A DNA stretch of 64,000 nt from MED-G105 sp039814575 (GCA_039814575.1 JBCCAY010000008.1:92226-156225), one strand, 5' to 3'. Positions 53,149 through 62,680 are shown, counted from the first letter of the stretch. A program made the numbers and translations. Notes: a model not told the origin generated them from the letters alone.

Positions 53149-55221
53149 ATGCCCAACGATACGGACAATAAAAACGATCCGCCTTTGATCCGCCCGCGCC
53201 TAAGGTCGCCGACCTTAGCGTGGGCGGACGTGCATTGGCGATCGATTGACAGCAAACCAACGAACGACGAACCGCTCGACGGAGAACCAATCGACGGTGG
53301 GCGGGACAACGCCGCTGTCGCGCCGTACTCCAATCAATACGATGATATCTATTTCGCCGGACGCGGGCTTGAAGAAACCCGGCACGTCTTTATTGACGGC
53401 AATCGGCTCACGGAGCGTTTTCACGGCGCCAAGCAGTTTGCAATCGGCGAAACCGGTTTTGGCTCTGGGCTGAATTTTCTCGCAACGCTTGACGCCTGGC
53501 GGCGCGCAAAAAAGCCAAGCGGCGCCCACCTCGACTATATCGCCTGCGAACGCCACCCAATGCGGTCGGAAGACATCGCCCGCACCCTGAAGGGAATTGT
53601 AGCGCTCGCCCCCCTGACCAAGGATTTGCTCGATACTTATCCGCCGCGAGCCTCGGGCTTTCACCGCTTGGCGATCGGCGACGACGCCAGTTTGACCTTA
53701 ATATTTGACGAGGCCGCGGACGCCCTTTCGCACGCAAGCGGCCATGTCGACGCCTGGGTCCTCGACGGATTTTCCCCCGCTCAAAATCCCGATATGTGGC
53801 GCCCGGCCGTTTACGAACAAATTGCACGGCTGAGCGCACCCGGCGCCAGCCTTGCGACCTTCACGGTCGCCGGTGCGGTTCGGCGCGGCCTCACAGAAGC
53901 CGGCTTTCAAGTGGAGAAAACACCAGGCTTCGGACGCAAACGGGAAATGCTGAGGGCGCACTTTCAGCCGAACGACGACGCCTCACCCGCCGTCATAGAA
54001 AAACCATGGTTTACAGCACCGCCATCCATCCGTACAGATACTAAAGCTTCACCAACAATCGCCATTATCGGCGGAGGCGTCGCCGGTGCAAGCCTCGCTC
54101 ATGCTGCGCGGCGGCGTGGACTTGCGCCTACGCTCTTCGACCCCAAGGGACTTGCCGGCGGCGCGTCCGGCAATCCGGGCGGGCTCATCATGCCGCGCCT
54201 CGATCTCGGCGACGGCGCGGCGGCCCGCTTCTTTCGCCAGGCCTACATCCACGCCCTAGCGACACTCAAACGGCTCAATGCGCCGGCGACCGCCAACAGC
54301 GCACCGTCGCTTTTTAATGCCTGCGGCGTCACGCTTGCGGCAACAGACGACGCGGTGCGGAAAAAACAAGAGCAGCTCTTGAGAATAGGAGCGTTGCCGC
54401 CGGAACTCATGCAGTTGACCGAACGCGGTCTCTTCTTTCCACAAGCCGGCGTCGTCGCGCCGCCCGCCTATGTTAAAGCGCTCGCTAGCGATACGCCGCT
54501 CATCGAACGCCGGGTGATTGACGTCATCGCGTCGGACAGTGGCGGCGCCCCCCAGATTATTCTTGATACTAATGAAACCACGTCATTCGACGCGATTGTT
54601 ATCGCGGCCGGCGCAGGCTCGCTCTTTCCATCGCTGCAAGGCCTAACGATTTCTGGTGTCGCTGGCCAAATCGATCTCTTCCCTGACGCCTCCTCACCGA
54701 AACACGCTATTGCAGCCGGGCCTTATGCAGCGCCGGCGCCTGGCGGCGGCGCCATCGTCGGCGCGACTTATGAACCGACGGCCCCGGGCGCGGCGCCAAG
54801 TCCGTCCACCGTTGCAACGCGCTCGAACATCGAAGCGGCGGAAGCCGTCTCGCCCGACCTCAAAGGCGCGCTCACAATCGCCGATGCGCAACCGCGCGTC
54901 GCGGTGCGCGCGCAAACGCCGGATCGACTGCCGGCCGTCGGCGCCCTGCCCGATTGGGCATATTACGCAAACGCCTATGACGGCCTGCGCCATGGCCGCA
55001 AAGGACCCTATCCGACGGGCCGCGCGCTATCCGGCCTCTACGTCCTCTCGGGGCTTGGCTCGCGCGGCCTCGTCACCGCGCCTCTCGCTGCGGAAATCGC
55101 GATCGCCGGGGTTCTCGGCGCGCCGGCGCCAGTCGCCGCGGACGTGCTTCACGCCTTGCATCCATCCCGGTTCTTTATTCGCGCACTCAAAAGAGGCGAG
55201 ATACGCTCCATTGAAAAATAG
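53149..55221 (+). CDS. mnmC: Bifunctional tRNA modification enzyme MnmC
   Basis: A 690-residue fusion of the MnmD methyltransferase and the MnmC FAD oxidase, making 5-methylaminomethyl-2-thiouridine at wobble position 34 from the carboxymethyl form. The N-terminal half has the SAM motif FAIGETGFGSGLNFLA and the signature AWVLDGFSPAQNPDMW. The C-terminal half begins with IAIIGGGVAGASLAHAARRRG (FAD-binding) and has GGASGNPGGLIMPRLD, GLRHGRKGPYPTGRALSGLYVLSGLGSRG. Length and order are normal. Confidence 0.95.
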   Translation: MPNDTDNKNDPPLIRPRLRSPTLAWADVHWRSIDSKPTNDEPLDGEPIDGGRDNAAVAPYSNQYDDIYFAGRGLEETRHVFIDGNRLTERFHGAKQFAIGETGFGSGLNFLATLDAWRRAKKPSGAHLDYIACERHPMRSEDIARTLKGIVALAPLTKDLLDTYPPRASGFHRLAIGDDASLTLIFDEAADALSHASGHVDAWVLDGFSPAQNPDMWRPAVYEQIARLSAPGASLATFTVAGAVRRGLTEAGFQVEKTPGFGRKREMLRAHFQPNDDASPAVIEKPWFTAPPSIRTDTKASPTIAIIGGGVAGASLAHAARRRGLAPTLFDPKGLAGGASGNPGGLIMPRLDLGDGAAARFFRQAYIHALATLKRLNAPATANSAPSLFNACGVTLAATDDAVRKKQEQLLRIGALPPELMQLTERGLFFPQAGVVAPPAYVKALASDTPLIERRVIDVIASDSGGAPQIILDTNETTSFDAIVIAAGAGSLFPSLQGLTISGVAGQIDLFPDASSPKHAIAAGPYAAPAPGGGAIVGATYEPTAPGAAPSPSTVATRSNIEAAEAVSPDLKGALTIADAQPRVAVRAQTPDRLPAVGALPDWAYYANAYDGLRHGRKGPYPTGRALSGLYVLSGLGSRGLVTAPLAAEIAIAGVLGAPAPVAADVLHALHPSRFFIRALKRGEIRSIEK

Positions 55222-55328
55222 AGGCGAAAGCGCGCCGTTACATGAGAGTATCACCCCCATGACCATGCGCCTTGCCGCCCGCCCCCGCGCAAGGTAAGGC
55301 GTTCAAACGCTTAGGAGAATGACGCGCT

Positions 55329-56717
55329 ATGACGGATACGCCTTTCGGACCGGTCTTTGACAATGTTCTGGACGGCATCGGCCGCACGCCCATGGTCAAA
55401 GTGCAAAAGATCGACACCGGCCCGTGCGATCTCTTCTTAAAGCTCGAAGCGAATAATCCCGGCGGGTCCATCAAAGACCGGATCGGCGTCGCCATGATCG
55501 AAGCGGCCGAAGCGGACGGCAAACTGAAGCCCGGCGGCGCTGTCGTGGAAGCCACCGCCGGCAACACCGGCCTCGCGCTTGCGCTCGTCGCGGCGCAAAA
55601 GGGCTATAAGATGACCATCGTCGTGCCAGACAAGATGGCGCAAGAGAAGATCTTTCATTTGAAAGCCCTCGGCGCCGATGTTCGGCTCACCCGCTCCGAC
55701 GTCGCCAAGGGGCACCCTGACTATTACCAGGAAGTGGCGCAGCGCATCGCCGATGAAACCGGCGCTTTTTACGTTAATCAGTTCGCCAATGACGCCAACC
55801 CGACGGCGCATGAAGAAATGACGGGTCCAGAAATCTGGGGGCAGATGAATGAAGACATGGACGCCATGGTCGCCGGCGTCGGTTCCGGCGGCACCATCAC
55901 TGGTCTATCACGGTTTTTCGCGAAGACGGCGCCCCATGTGGAGATGGTGCTCGCCGACCCGGTCGGTTCGATCCTCACCGAATATGTGAACACCGGCGTT
56001 AAGCCGAACGATGTCGGCTCCTGGCTTGTAGAAGGCATTGGCGAAGATTTTATCCCAGATGTCTGCGATCTCTCGAAGGTCAAGAAAGCCTACGCCGTAT
56101 CCGACAAAGAAAGCTTCGAAGCGGCACGCGAGCTTCTACAAAAAGAAGGCATTCTCGGCGGATCGTCGTCGGGAACGCTCCTCGCAGCGGCGCTGCGTTA
56201 TTGCCGTGAGCAAACTGAGAAGAAACGCGTCGTCGCCTTCGTTTGCGATCGCGGCGATAAATATCTGTCCAAGATGTACAATGACTATTGGATGTACGAT
56301 CAGGGCTTCTTGAAGCGCGCGCCGAAGGGCGATCTTACGGATTTGATTTCACGCCGCCATTCGGAACACGCAACAGTGACGGTGAAGCCCGATGACACGC
56401 TGATGACCGCCTACGGACGGATGAAGCTCTACGACATCTCGCAATTGCCAGTGCTGAACGACAAAGGTCAAATCGAGGGTTTGCTTGATGAAGAAGACTT
56501 ACTTTTCGCCGTCGTCCGCAATCGGGACAAGTTCAAAGACCCCGTAAAATCGGCGATGACCTATCGTGTCGACACCCTTGACGCCACAGCGCCGATGGAG
56601 GACTTATTGCCCGTTTTCGCAAAAGGCTTCGTCGCGATCGTTTTGAAAGACGGCGCGTTTGAAGGCCTTATTACGCGTACGGACCTGTTGAACTATCTAA
56701 GACTGCAGGTGGCGTAA
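55329..56717 (+). CDS. Cystathionine beta-synthase
   Basis: A 462-residue PLP enzyme that condenses serine (or activated serine) with homocysteine. The PLP lysine is Lys 49 in NNPGGSIKDRIG; TAGNTGLALAL and GVGSGGTITG bind the substrate and phosphate. A tandem pair of CBS domains (about 340-462, for example VTVKPDDTLMTAYGRMKLYDISQLPVLND) follows, as in human-type CBS, here without the heme domain. It overlaps the next gene by one base (TAATG) and heads a transsulfuration cluster. Confidence 0.95.
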   Translation: MTDTPFGPVFDNVLDGIGRTPMVKVQKIDTGPCDLFLKLEANNPGGSIKDRIGVAMIEAAEADGKLKPGGAVVEATAGNTGLALALVAAQKGYKMTIVVPDKMAQEKIFHLKALGADVRLTRSDVAKGHPDYYQEVAQRIADETGAFYVNQFANDANPTAHEEMTGPEIWGQMNEDMDAMVAGVGSGGTITGLSRFFAKTAPHVEMVLADPVGSILTEYVNTGVKPNDVGSWLVEGIGEDFIPDVCDLSKVKKAYAVSDKESFEAARELLQKEGILGGSSSGTLLAAALRYCREQTEKKRVVAFVCDRGDKYLSKMYNDYWMYDQGFLKRAPKGDLTDLISRRHSEHATVTVKPDDTLMTAYGRMKLYDISQLPVLNDKGQIEGLLDEEDLLFAVVRNRDKFKDPVKSAMTYRVDTLDATAPMEDLLPVFAKGFVAIVLKDGAFEGLITRTDLLNYLRLQVA

Positions 56718-57067
56718 TGGCGGTGACGCTCTATGGCATCAAAACTTGCGACACCTGTCGAAAAGCGCTGAAAGCACTCGCTGCGACCGGCGTTGACGCG
56801 ACCTTCCACGACGTGCGCGCCGACGGCCTCACGCCTAAACAGCTAACGACATGGGCCGGACAAGCCGATTGGAAAACGCTGCTCAACACACGCTCGACCA
56901 CCTGGCGCAATCTTCCCGATAAAGACAAAGAGCCGCTCGATGAAAAGCGCGCGCTCGCCCTCATCGAACGCGAGCCGACGCTTTTGAAACGCCCCGTCCT
57001 TGAAGCGGACGGCGCTCTTTATGTGGGGTGGTCGAAAGCGACCGCCGCCGCCCTCGGCGCTGAGTAA
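56717..57067 (+). CDS. ArsC/YffB family thioredoxin-fold protein
   Basis: A 116-residue ArsC-family protein of the YffB/Spx-like branch. Cys 11 and Cys 14 (YGIKTCDTCRKALK) lie where ArsC has its catalytic Cys; the LLKRPVLEADG end is typical. It is probably a small reductase rather than a true arsenate reductase. Its start overlaps the CBS stop by one base, so translation is coupled and it may service the transsulfuration pathway; this is inference. Confidence 0.88.
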   Translation: MAVTLYGIKTCDTCRKALKALAATGVDATFHDVRADGLTPKQLTTWAGQADWKTLLNTRSTTWRNLPDKDKEPLDEKRALALIEREPTLLKRPVLEADGALYVGWSKATAAALGAE

Positions 57068-57097
57068 ACGCTCGAACAGACATTTAAGGAAACCGCC

Positions 57098-58264
57098 ATG
57101 GCCGATCGATCGAACCGCAAAGCCTTCGCGACCCGCGCCATCCATGGCGGCCAAGCGCCCGATCCGTTGACCGGCGCAGTGATGCCGCCGATCTATCAAA
57201 CCTCCACCTACGCCCAAGAAAGCCCAGGCGTGCACAAGGGCTATGTCTACGCCCGCGGCGCCAACCCCACACGCCACGCCTATGAGCGCGGCGTCGCGGA
57301 CCTTGAGAACGGCGCGCACGGCTTTGCGTTCTCGTCCGGCATGGCGGCGATCTCAACGATACTCGACCTTTTCCCAGCCGGTTCGCATGTCATCGCCACC
57401 GATGACGTCTATGGCGGTACGTACCGCTTATTCGAGAACGTCCGTAAAGAAACGACGGGCCTGACGATCGATTATGTGGACCCCGGCGACCCCGCCGCCC
57501 TTGAGGCGGCGTTCCGCCCGGAAACGAAACTTGTCTGGCTAGAGACGCCGACAAACCCCACGTTAAAAATCGTCGATATAGAGGCGATTGCCGCCGCGGC
57601 GCGCAAACACGGCGTTCTTGTGGGCTGCGACAACACCTTCGCCTCGCCCTATTGCCAGCGTCCGCTCGATCTCGGCGCGGATATCGTCATGCATTCGGCG
57701 ACAAAATACCTCGCCGGGCATTCGGACGTCATTAGCGGCATGCTCGTCGTCAATGACGACGCCCTCGCGGAGCGCATCAAGTTTCTGCAGAACTCCACCG
57801 GCGCCGTACCGGGGCCCTTTGACGCGTTTTTAGCCCTACGCGGATTAAAAACGCTCGCCTTGCGGGTGGAGCGGGCGTCGTCGAACGCCCTCGCCCTCGC
57901 CGAATGGTTGGAGGCGCACCCCGCGATTGAGCGCGTTTCTTATCCGGGCCTTAAGAGCCACCCACAACACGCCATCGCGGCGAAGCAAATGCACGCTTTC
58001 GGCGGCATGGCGACGGTCTTCTTAAAAGGCGGCCTCGACGCCGCGCGGACGTTTCTGGAGCGGGTGGAGGTTTTCACCCTCGCCGAATCCCTCGGCGGCG
58101 TCGAAAGCTTGATAGAGCATCCGGGCATTATGACTCACGCTTCGATACCGCCGGAGCAACGCGCGAAATTCGGCGTCGACGACAGCCTGGTGCGCTTGTC
58201 CATGGGCATTGAAGACCTTGAGGACTTACGCGCCGATCTCGACCAGGCGCTGAAAGGCCTCTAA
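57098..58264 (+). CDS. Cystathionine gamma-lyase/synthase family PLP enzyme
   Basis: A 388-residue Cys/Met-metabolism PLP enzyme. The Schiff-base Lys lies in HSATKYLAGHSD; other blocks are YARGANPTRHAYERGVADLENG, ASSNALALAEWL and SLGGVESLIEHPGIMTHASIPPEQR. Beside cystathionine beta-synthase, gamma-lyase (cystathionine to cysteine) is the likeliest activity, giving a complete homocysteine-to-cysteine route. Gamma-synthase, beta-lyase or methionine gamma-lyase cannot be excluded from sequence alone. It lies 30 bases after the ArsC-like gene, in the same operon. Confidence 0.92.
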   Translation: MADRSNRKAFATRAIHGGQAPDPLTGAVMPPIYQTSTYAQESPGVHKGYVYARGANPTRHAYERGVADLENGAHGFAFSSGMAAISTILDLFPAGSHVIATDDVYGGTYRLFENVRKETTGLTIDYVDPGDPAALEAAFRPETKLVWLETPTNPTLKIVDIEAIAAAARKHGVLVGCDNTFASPYCQRPLDLGADIVMHSATKYLAGHSDVISGMLVVNDDALAERIKFLQNSTGAVPGPFDAFLALRGLKTLALRVERASSNALALAEWLEAHPAIERVSYPGLKSHPQHAIAAKQMHAFGGMATVFLKGGLDAARTFLERVEVFTLAESLGGVESLIEHPGIMTHASIPPEQRAKFGVDDSLVRLSMGIEDLEDLRADLDQALKGL

Positions 58265-58348
58265 GCTTAGTGTTCGTCGCTAGCGGCGCTCAAATTGTCC
58301 CGCCCTTCGGGACTAATTCCTGGGGCCTCACAACCAACGGCCCGCCAC

Positions 58349-59773
58349 ATGAATCTCACTGACACAATCAACGCCGCCTTCACACCCGTCAGCGACGCGG
58401 TGAACGCCATCATCTTTTACTCCGTAGACGTCTTTGGCGTCAGCCTGCCCTTGGTGCTTGTCTGGCTGGTCACAGGCGCAATTATCTTCACGGTCTATTT
58501 TCGCTTCGTAAATTTGCGCGGCTTCGGCCACGCCGTTAGCCTGTTGCGCCGCAATTCATCCATTGACGGCGCCGATAAAGTAGAGGGCGAAGTCTCTCGC
58601 TTCCAGGCTTTGTCGAGCGCGCTCTCCGGAACGGTGGGGCTCGGCAATATCGCCTCGGTGCCGATCGCGATCTGCCTGGGCGGCCCCGGCGCCGTTTTCT
58701 GGATGGTGCTCGCCGGCTTTTTCGGCATGTCGTCGAAATTCGCCGAATGCGCCCTCGCCGTTAAATACCGGCGCATCGACAATGACGGCCGCGTCTTGGG
58801 CGGCCCGATGTATTACATTCAAGCCGCGTTCGAACAGCGCGGTGCCCACACCGCCGGTCGCATCGCCGCGGTTTTCTTCGCCATTACGACGATCGGCGCC
58901 TCGTTCAGTTTCTTCCAAGTCAATCAGTCCCAAGCGCAGTTCGCCGCCGTCACAGGGCTCAACGCGCCCCTCACCTATGGGATAGTGTTTTGCTCCTTTA
59001 TCGCCATCGTGCTCTTTGGCGGCATTCGCAGCATCGGGCGCGTCACCGGCGTGCTCGTCCCAGCAATGGCGGGCGTCTACCTGTCAGCGGCGTTCATCAT
59101 TATCGGGATGAACGCGGACGCCTTACCCGGCGCCTTTGCCGCAATCATCAACGGGGCGTTCGGTTTCGAAGCAGCGGGCGGCGGCCTCATCGGGGCGCTC
59201 ATCAACGGCGTTCAACGCGCCACTTATTCCAGCGAAGCCGGCGTCGGTTCCGCGGCGATCGCCCACGCGGCGGTGAGAACAAACGAGCCCGTCAGTGAAG
59301 GTTATGTGGCGCTGCTAGAGCCCTTTATCGATACGGTCATCGTCTGCGTCGCCACGGCCCTGGTCATCCTCGTCACTGGCGTTCACGAACCATTTCTGTA
59401 CGCTCCCCGCTCGGAGATTGTCGGCATCGGCCTCACCTCGGCTGCCTTCGCCGATACCTTTCCTTGGTATCCGATGGTGCTATTGCTATCAGTCGTTCTC
59501 TTCGCGTTTTCGACAGTGCTCGCCTGGGCCTATTACGGCGCACAGGCGGTCGCTTATCTGACCGGCGGTGATCGGCGCGCGGACATCGCCTTCAAACTGA
59601 TGCTTTCAGCGATCCTCTCCCTCGGCGCGGCGCTATCGATCGGCGCGATCTTAGACTTTATCGACGCCATGCTCTTCGCCATGTGCGTGCCGAACATGAT
59701 TGCTCTTTATCTCCTGCTGCCGGAGTTGAAACGGGACATTGCGACGTATGATGCGCGGGCCGGACTGAGTTAG
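58349..59773 (+). CDS. Alanine/glycine:cation symporter (AGCS family)
   Basis: About 474 residues with ten or more membrane segments. It shows the AGCS blocks VNLRGFGHAVSLLRR, SALSGTVGLGNIASVPIAICLGGPGAVFWM, YSSEAGVGSAAIAHAA and NMIALYLLLPELKRD. It takes up alanine or glycine with sodium or protons. The ATG at 58349 is used; an upstream TTG at 58295 is a poorer choice. A diverged second copy of its last 46 codons lies at 62447-62584. Confidence 0.93.
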   Translation: MNLTDTINAAFTPVSDAVNAIIFYSVDVFGVSLPLVLVWLVTGAIIFTVYFRFVNLRGFGHAVSLLRRNSSIDGADKVEGEVSRFQALSSALSGTVGLGNIASVPIAICLGGPGAVFWMVLAGFFGMSSKFAECALAVKYRRIDNDGRVLGGPMYYIQAAFEQRGAHTAGRIAAVFFAITTIGASFSFFQVNQSQAQFAAVTGLNAPLTYGIVFCSFIAIVLFGGIRSIGRVTGVLVPAMAGVYLSAAFIIIGMNADALPGAFAAIINGAFGFEAAGGGLIGALINGVQRATYSSEAGVGSAAIAHAAVRTNEPVSEGYVALLEPFIDTVIVCVATALVILVTGVHEPFLYAPRSEIVGIGLTSAAFADTFPWYPMVLLLSVVLFAFSTVLAWAYYGAQAVAYLTGGDRRADIAFKLMLSAILSLGAALSIGAILDFIDAMLFAMCVPNMIALYLLLPELKRDIATYDARAGLS

Positions 59774-59845
59774 ATAAAGGCGCTCTGAAAGACTGGAATT
59801 TGCGCCAAGTGTACAGTCATAATGTTTCTTTTGTTCAATATTACT

Positions 59846-59860
59846 TTACAAGCCCTGTAA
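59846..59860. promoter_or_regulatory. Inverted repeat TTACA-N5-TGTAA, candidate operator
   Basis: TTACA (59846-59850) and TGTAA (59856-59860) form a perfect 5-base palindrome around AGCCC, 39 bases before the SBP56-like start codon, in an AT-rich patch. It fits a dimeric repressor or activator site near the promoter. The regulator is unknown. Confidence 0.45.
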
Positions 59861-59898
59861 CGAACCTCTAGCGTTCCGCTATCCAAAGGAGGACGGAT

Positions 59899-61137
59899 AT
59901 GCGGATTTATCAACACATTCCTTTTCAACGAAGCATGTTGCGTCAGGCGACGTCAGCACTGGGCGTCTTCTTGGGCGTTTTTGGTTTGACCGCGATGGCT
60001 CCCCTTAGCGCAGCGGATTCCTATCTGTATGTCTGGGCGAATGACGGCGATGAAGCGGACTCAGATTTCCTGGCGGTTATCGACGCAAATCCACAATCGG
60101 CGAACTATGGCGCTGTTTTAGCGACTAAAGACGTGGGGATGGCCGTCAACGCCCACCATACCGAGCATCGCATGCCGGCTGACAAGCAATTGTTCATGAA
60201 CGGTTTTAAGTCCGGTGAAACGTTCATTATGGACCTTCGCGATCCGCTGAAACCATCGATCGTCGCACAGTTTTCAGGCATGGCTAATTTTAGTCACGCA
60301 CACTCATTTGAACGGGCGCCGAACGGCAATGTCATTGCGACGTTTCAAAACGGGCCCAACGCGGAGCGCGTTACCGGCGGTCTTGTAGAAATCGATCCAT
60401 CGGGCAACCTCGTACGGTCGGCCCCGGGCGCGGCGGCGGGATTTCCGGAGATTCGTCCCTACAGTTTAGCTATCGCCCCCGAAAAAGATGTCATCGTTAC
60501 ATCAACGCATGACATGCGAGCGGAAGTTATAGCGGACGCCGTTCAATTCTGGCGTTTATCCGACCTCAGCCTGAAGAAAACCATTCGATTGCCGGCTGGA
60601 CCGCAAGGGTACGAGAACCACTATCCGGTTGAACCGCGGTTAATGGACGATGGCGAAACGCTTCTTGTCACGACGTTGAACTGCGGGCTGTACCAGATTC
60701 ACGATTTTTACACAGATGAGCCGCGTGCTGAGCATATTTACGACTTTGAGTTTAACCATGATGCGTGGTGCGCATTGCCGGTGACGGTCGGTAAGTATTG
60801 GATACAGACGGTTCCCAAACGTCATGGGCTTGTTACGCTTGACCTCAGCGACCCCAGCAACCCCAAAGAAGTCTCTTATGTGGATCTCGGCGATGGGCGT
60901 TTTCCGCACTGGGTCGCGATCGATTCCAGTAATGAACGCATCGTCGTAACGGATTTTAATGACGACCCGGACAAAATGACAAAAGTTAGTGTTGTAAACC
61001 TCGATCCGTCGGATGGATCACTTTCGATCGACAAAAAATTCGGCGACGACGGCGTCGTGGATTTTGCACGAGAAGATTGGCCGCACGGCTCAAATGGCGG
61101 GGCTATCCCCCATGGAGCGGTGTTCTCCATCCCCTGA
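59899..61137 (+). CDS. Secreted SBP56/methanethiol-oxidase-like beta-propeller protein
   Basis: A 412-residue exported protein with a signal peptide ending APLSAAD. The mature part resembles selenium-binding protein 56 / bacterial methanethiol oxidase: FLAVIDANPQSANYGAVLATKDV, MNGFKSGETFIMDLRDPLKPSI and HWVAIDSSNERIVVTDF are typical propeller blades. His clusters at HHTEH (86-90), HAH (133-135) and a C-terminal IPHGA fit the copper-binding His of methanethiol oxidases, as I recall them. A textbook AAAGGAGG site (59885-59892) precedes the ATG, suggesting strong expression. It lies 126 bases after the AGCS gene and near transsulfuration genes, consistent with sulfur metabolism. Methanethiol as substrate is inference. 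Confidence 0.7.
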   Translation: MRIYQHIPFQRSMLRQATSALGVFLGVFGLTAMAPLSAADSYLYVWANDGDEADSDFLAVIDANPQSANYGAVLATKDVGMAVNAHHTEHRMPADKQLFMNGFKSGETFIMDLRDPLKPSIVAQFSGMANFSHAHSFERAPNGNVIATFQNGPNAERVTGGLVEIDPSGNLVRSAPGAAAGFPEIRPYSLAIAPEKDVIVTSTHDMRAEVIADAVQFWRLSDLSLKKTIRLPAGPQGYENHYPVEPRLMDDGETLLVTTLNCGLYQIHDFYTDEPRAEHIYDFEFNHDAWCALPVTVGKYWIQTVPKRHGLVTLDLSDPSNPKEVSYVDLGDGRFPHWVAIDSSNERIVVTDFNDDPDKMTKVSVVNLDPSDGSLSIDKKFGDDGVVDFAREDWPHGSNGGAIPHGAVFSIP

Positions 61138-61448
61138 TTTAGGAAAGCGGCGGTGCGTTGTGTGATCGGCTTAGCGATCTTGATCGCGGGTCACACACAA
61201 GCCGCAGCACACCAATAGTCGCTCTTCCTGGTCAATACGCGCCCCGATGCCGCATGCCTCCCTCGCAGTCTCCGGCATTATCGGCGTAATCACCAAGTGG
61301 ACGGCTAGGCGACGGAAGACCCCCGCGCCCAAAGTTTTTAAGTTTTCAATGAAATCAGTAAAGGGTTTCAGGTGTTTTTTAGAAGCACTTCCTAGCGCAC
61401 GGGCCGATATCAATTTGATCTGCCCCACACCTACTAAAGGCGTGGAAA
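61138..61448. other. Intergenic region between convergent genes
   Basis: Some 311 bases. A leftward frame at 61171-61428 (85 codons, GTG start, Cys-rich end CGIGARIDQEERLLVCCG) has some protein-like character but I cannot name it; it may be a remnant or chance. No terminator with a T-run is evident. Confidence 0.4.
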
Positions 61449-62340
61449 CTATCCCGCGCCAATTTGTGCTTCAAACAGCGCCAGCATACGCCGCCAAGCG
61501 CGTTCCGACTGTTCTGGGTGATGCGCACGCGAATCTCTCGGCACCCAGCCATGCATGGCGTCTTCATAAACCTCGATCTCAGCCGGAACGCCCGCAGCCT
61601 CAAACGCTGCGATAAGCGTATCGCGCGCGGCCGGTTCACGTTCATGATCGTTTTCCGCAATCGCGATGAGAACGCCGCCCTTGATTTTGTCGGCGAGCAA
61701 ATGCGGGCTGTCGTTGCCATCCGTCACAAGACCGCCGCCATGGAATGAACAAGCGGCCCGAATGCGGTTCGGCACAGCGGCGGCGGCGCGCAATGTCCAA
61801 GAGCCGGTCATGCAAAACCCAACGGCGCCGACGCCGCGCGCCGTGTCGACCGCCGATTGCTGATCAAGAAAGGCCGTCAGCGCCACGGCGTCGACAGCGG
61901 CGACCGCGGCCGACAGAGCCTCATAGTGCGGTTGCACAAGTTCCCATCCGCCGGGATCGCGGAACGTCATGCCGTCGAAGAAAAGCTGTCCTTTCATGGT
62001 GCGGTAATAGGGATTGACCGCGAGAACAGCATAGCCTTCGCCCGCCAGACGCCGCGCCATATCGAAGAACGCCGGCCACACGCCATGAATATCGGCCCAA
62101 AAGATGACAGCGGCGTGTGCGCCCTTCGTTGGATGAATGAACAAGGCGTCCGCCAAGCCATCCGGCGTCGGTACGGAAACCTCGCTCTCGGTTAGTTCCT
62201 CTGCGTCATATTTCGCCGCCGCGAAGGCGGACGGCGCCAATGACGACGGCGGCCGAAGCCCCAACCGTAAAGTCGCGGCGCGTCGTGCGCTTTTTCTCCA
62301 GATAGGCGTCGAGCTCCCGCTCCGTGGTTTCATCGCACAT
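61449..62340 (-). pseudogene. Dienelactone hydrolase, Tat-exported type, with a frameshift near the N-terminus
   Basis: The main frame (ending at 61449) encodes a dienelactone-hydrolase alpha/beta domain with nucleophile Cys in GFCMTGSW, an Asp in AENDHE and His in AMHGW. Reading instead from the ATG at 62340 gives MCDETTERELDAYLEKKRTT, then RRDFTVGASAAVVIGA, a Tat signal peptide and family-typical start, before that frame stops near 62206. The hydrolase frame takes over from about AFAAAKYDAEEL (around 62230). The two halves are one nucleotide out of phase, somewhere between about 62225 and 62255. A frame opening at 62333 gives an implausible Arg/Ser-rich N-terminus. This is a broken gene or a sequencing error. 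Confidence 0.75.
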
Positions 62341-62446
62341 GACCGCGCCCTTTCCCGTTACGTCGGGGCAGGTTAGCCGGCTGACCGTAAATGTCGAGGC
62401 GGGGGATGGGGTGACATTCGCGATAGTGGGCGGGTCATAGGCGTAT

Positions 62447-62584
62447 TCGATCGGCGCGATCTTGAATTACATCGACGCCATACTCTTCGCCATATATGTG
62501 CCGAATATGATTGCGCTGTATCTATTGTTTCCAGAATTAGAACGTGATTTGCCGGCGTATGATGCGCGCGCAGGTTTGAGGTAA
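62447..62584 (+). pseudogene. Diverged 3' fragment of an AGCS symporter gene
   Basis: The 46 codons to the TAA at 62582-62584 read SIGAILNYIDAILFAIYV, PNMIALYLLFPELERDLPAY, DARAGLR and align end to end with the last 46 codons of the AGCS gene at 58349-59773 (SIGAILDFIDAMLFAMCV and so on), including the shared DARAGL end. The copy differs at many positions and has no start or 5' part; a TAG lies in frame just before it (62438-62440). It is a remnant of a paralogue or of a duplication. Confidence 0.85.
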
Positions 62585-62643
62585 AGACGGATATAATCAT
62601 ACACGTGTCGTCTTTTAGAAATAGCATTGAATCGTTGTTCTTA

Positions 62644-62680
62644 TTGATCAAAAATAACTAATGGTGTTATTATTTTTAAA
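62644..62680 (+). promoter_or_regulatory. Candidate promoter of the DUF4062-like gene, possibly leaderless
   Basis: TTGATC (62644-62649) with TATTAT after 18 bases (62668-62673) would place the transcription start close to the ATG at 62680. No ribosome binding site precedes that ATG, consistent with a leaderless message. Pattern match only. Confidence 0.33.

Noticed and set aside
61171..61428. Leftward 85-codon frame with a CCG-type Cys cluster
   Set aside because: GTG start without ribosome binding site and no recognised family; kept only as a remark within the intergenic entry.
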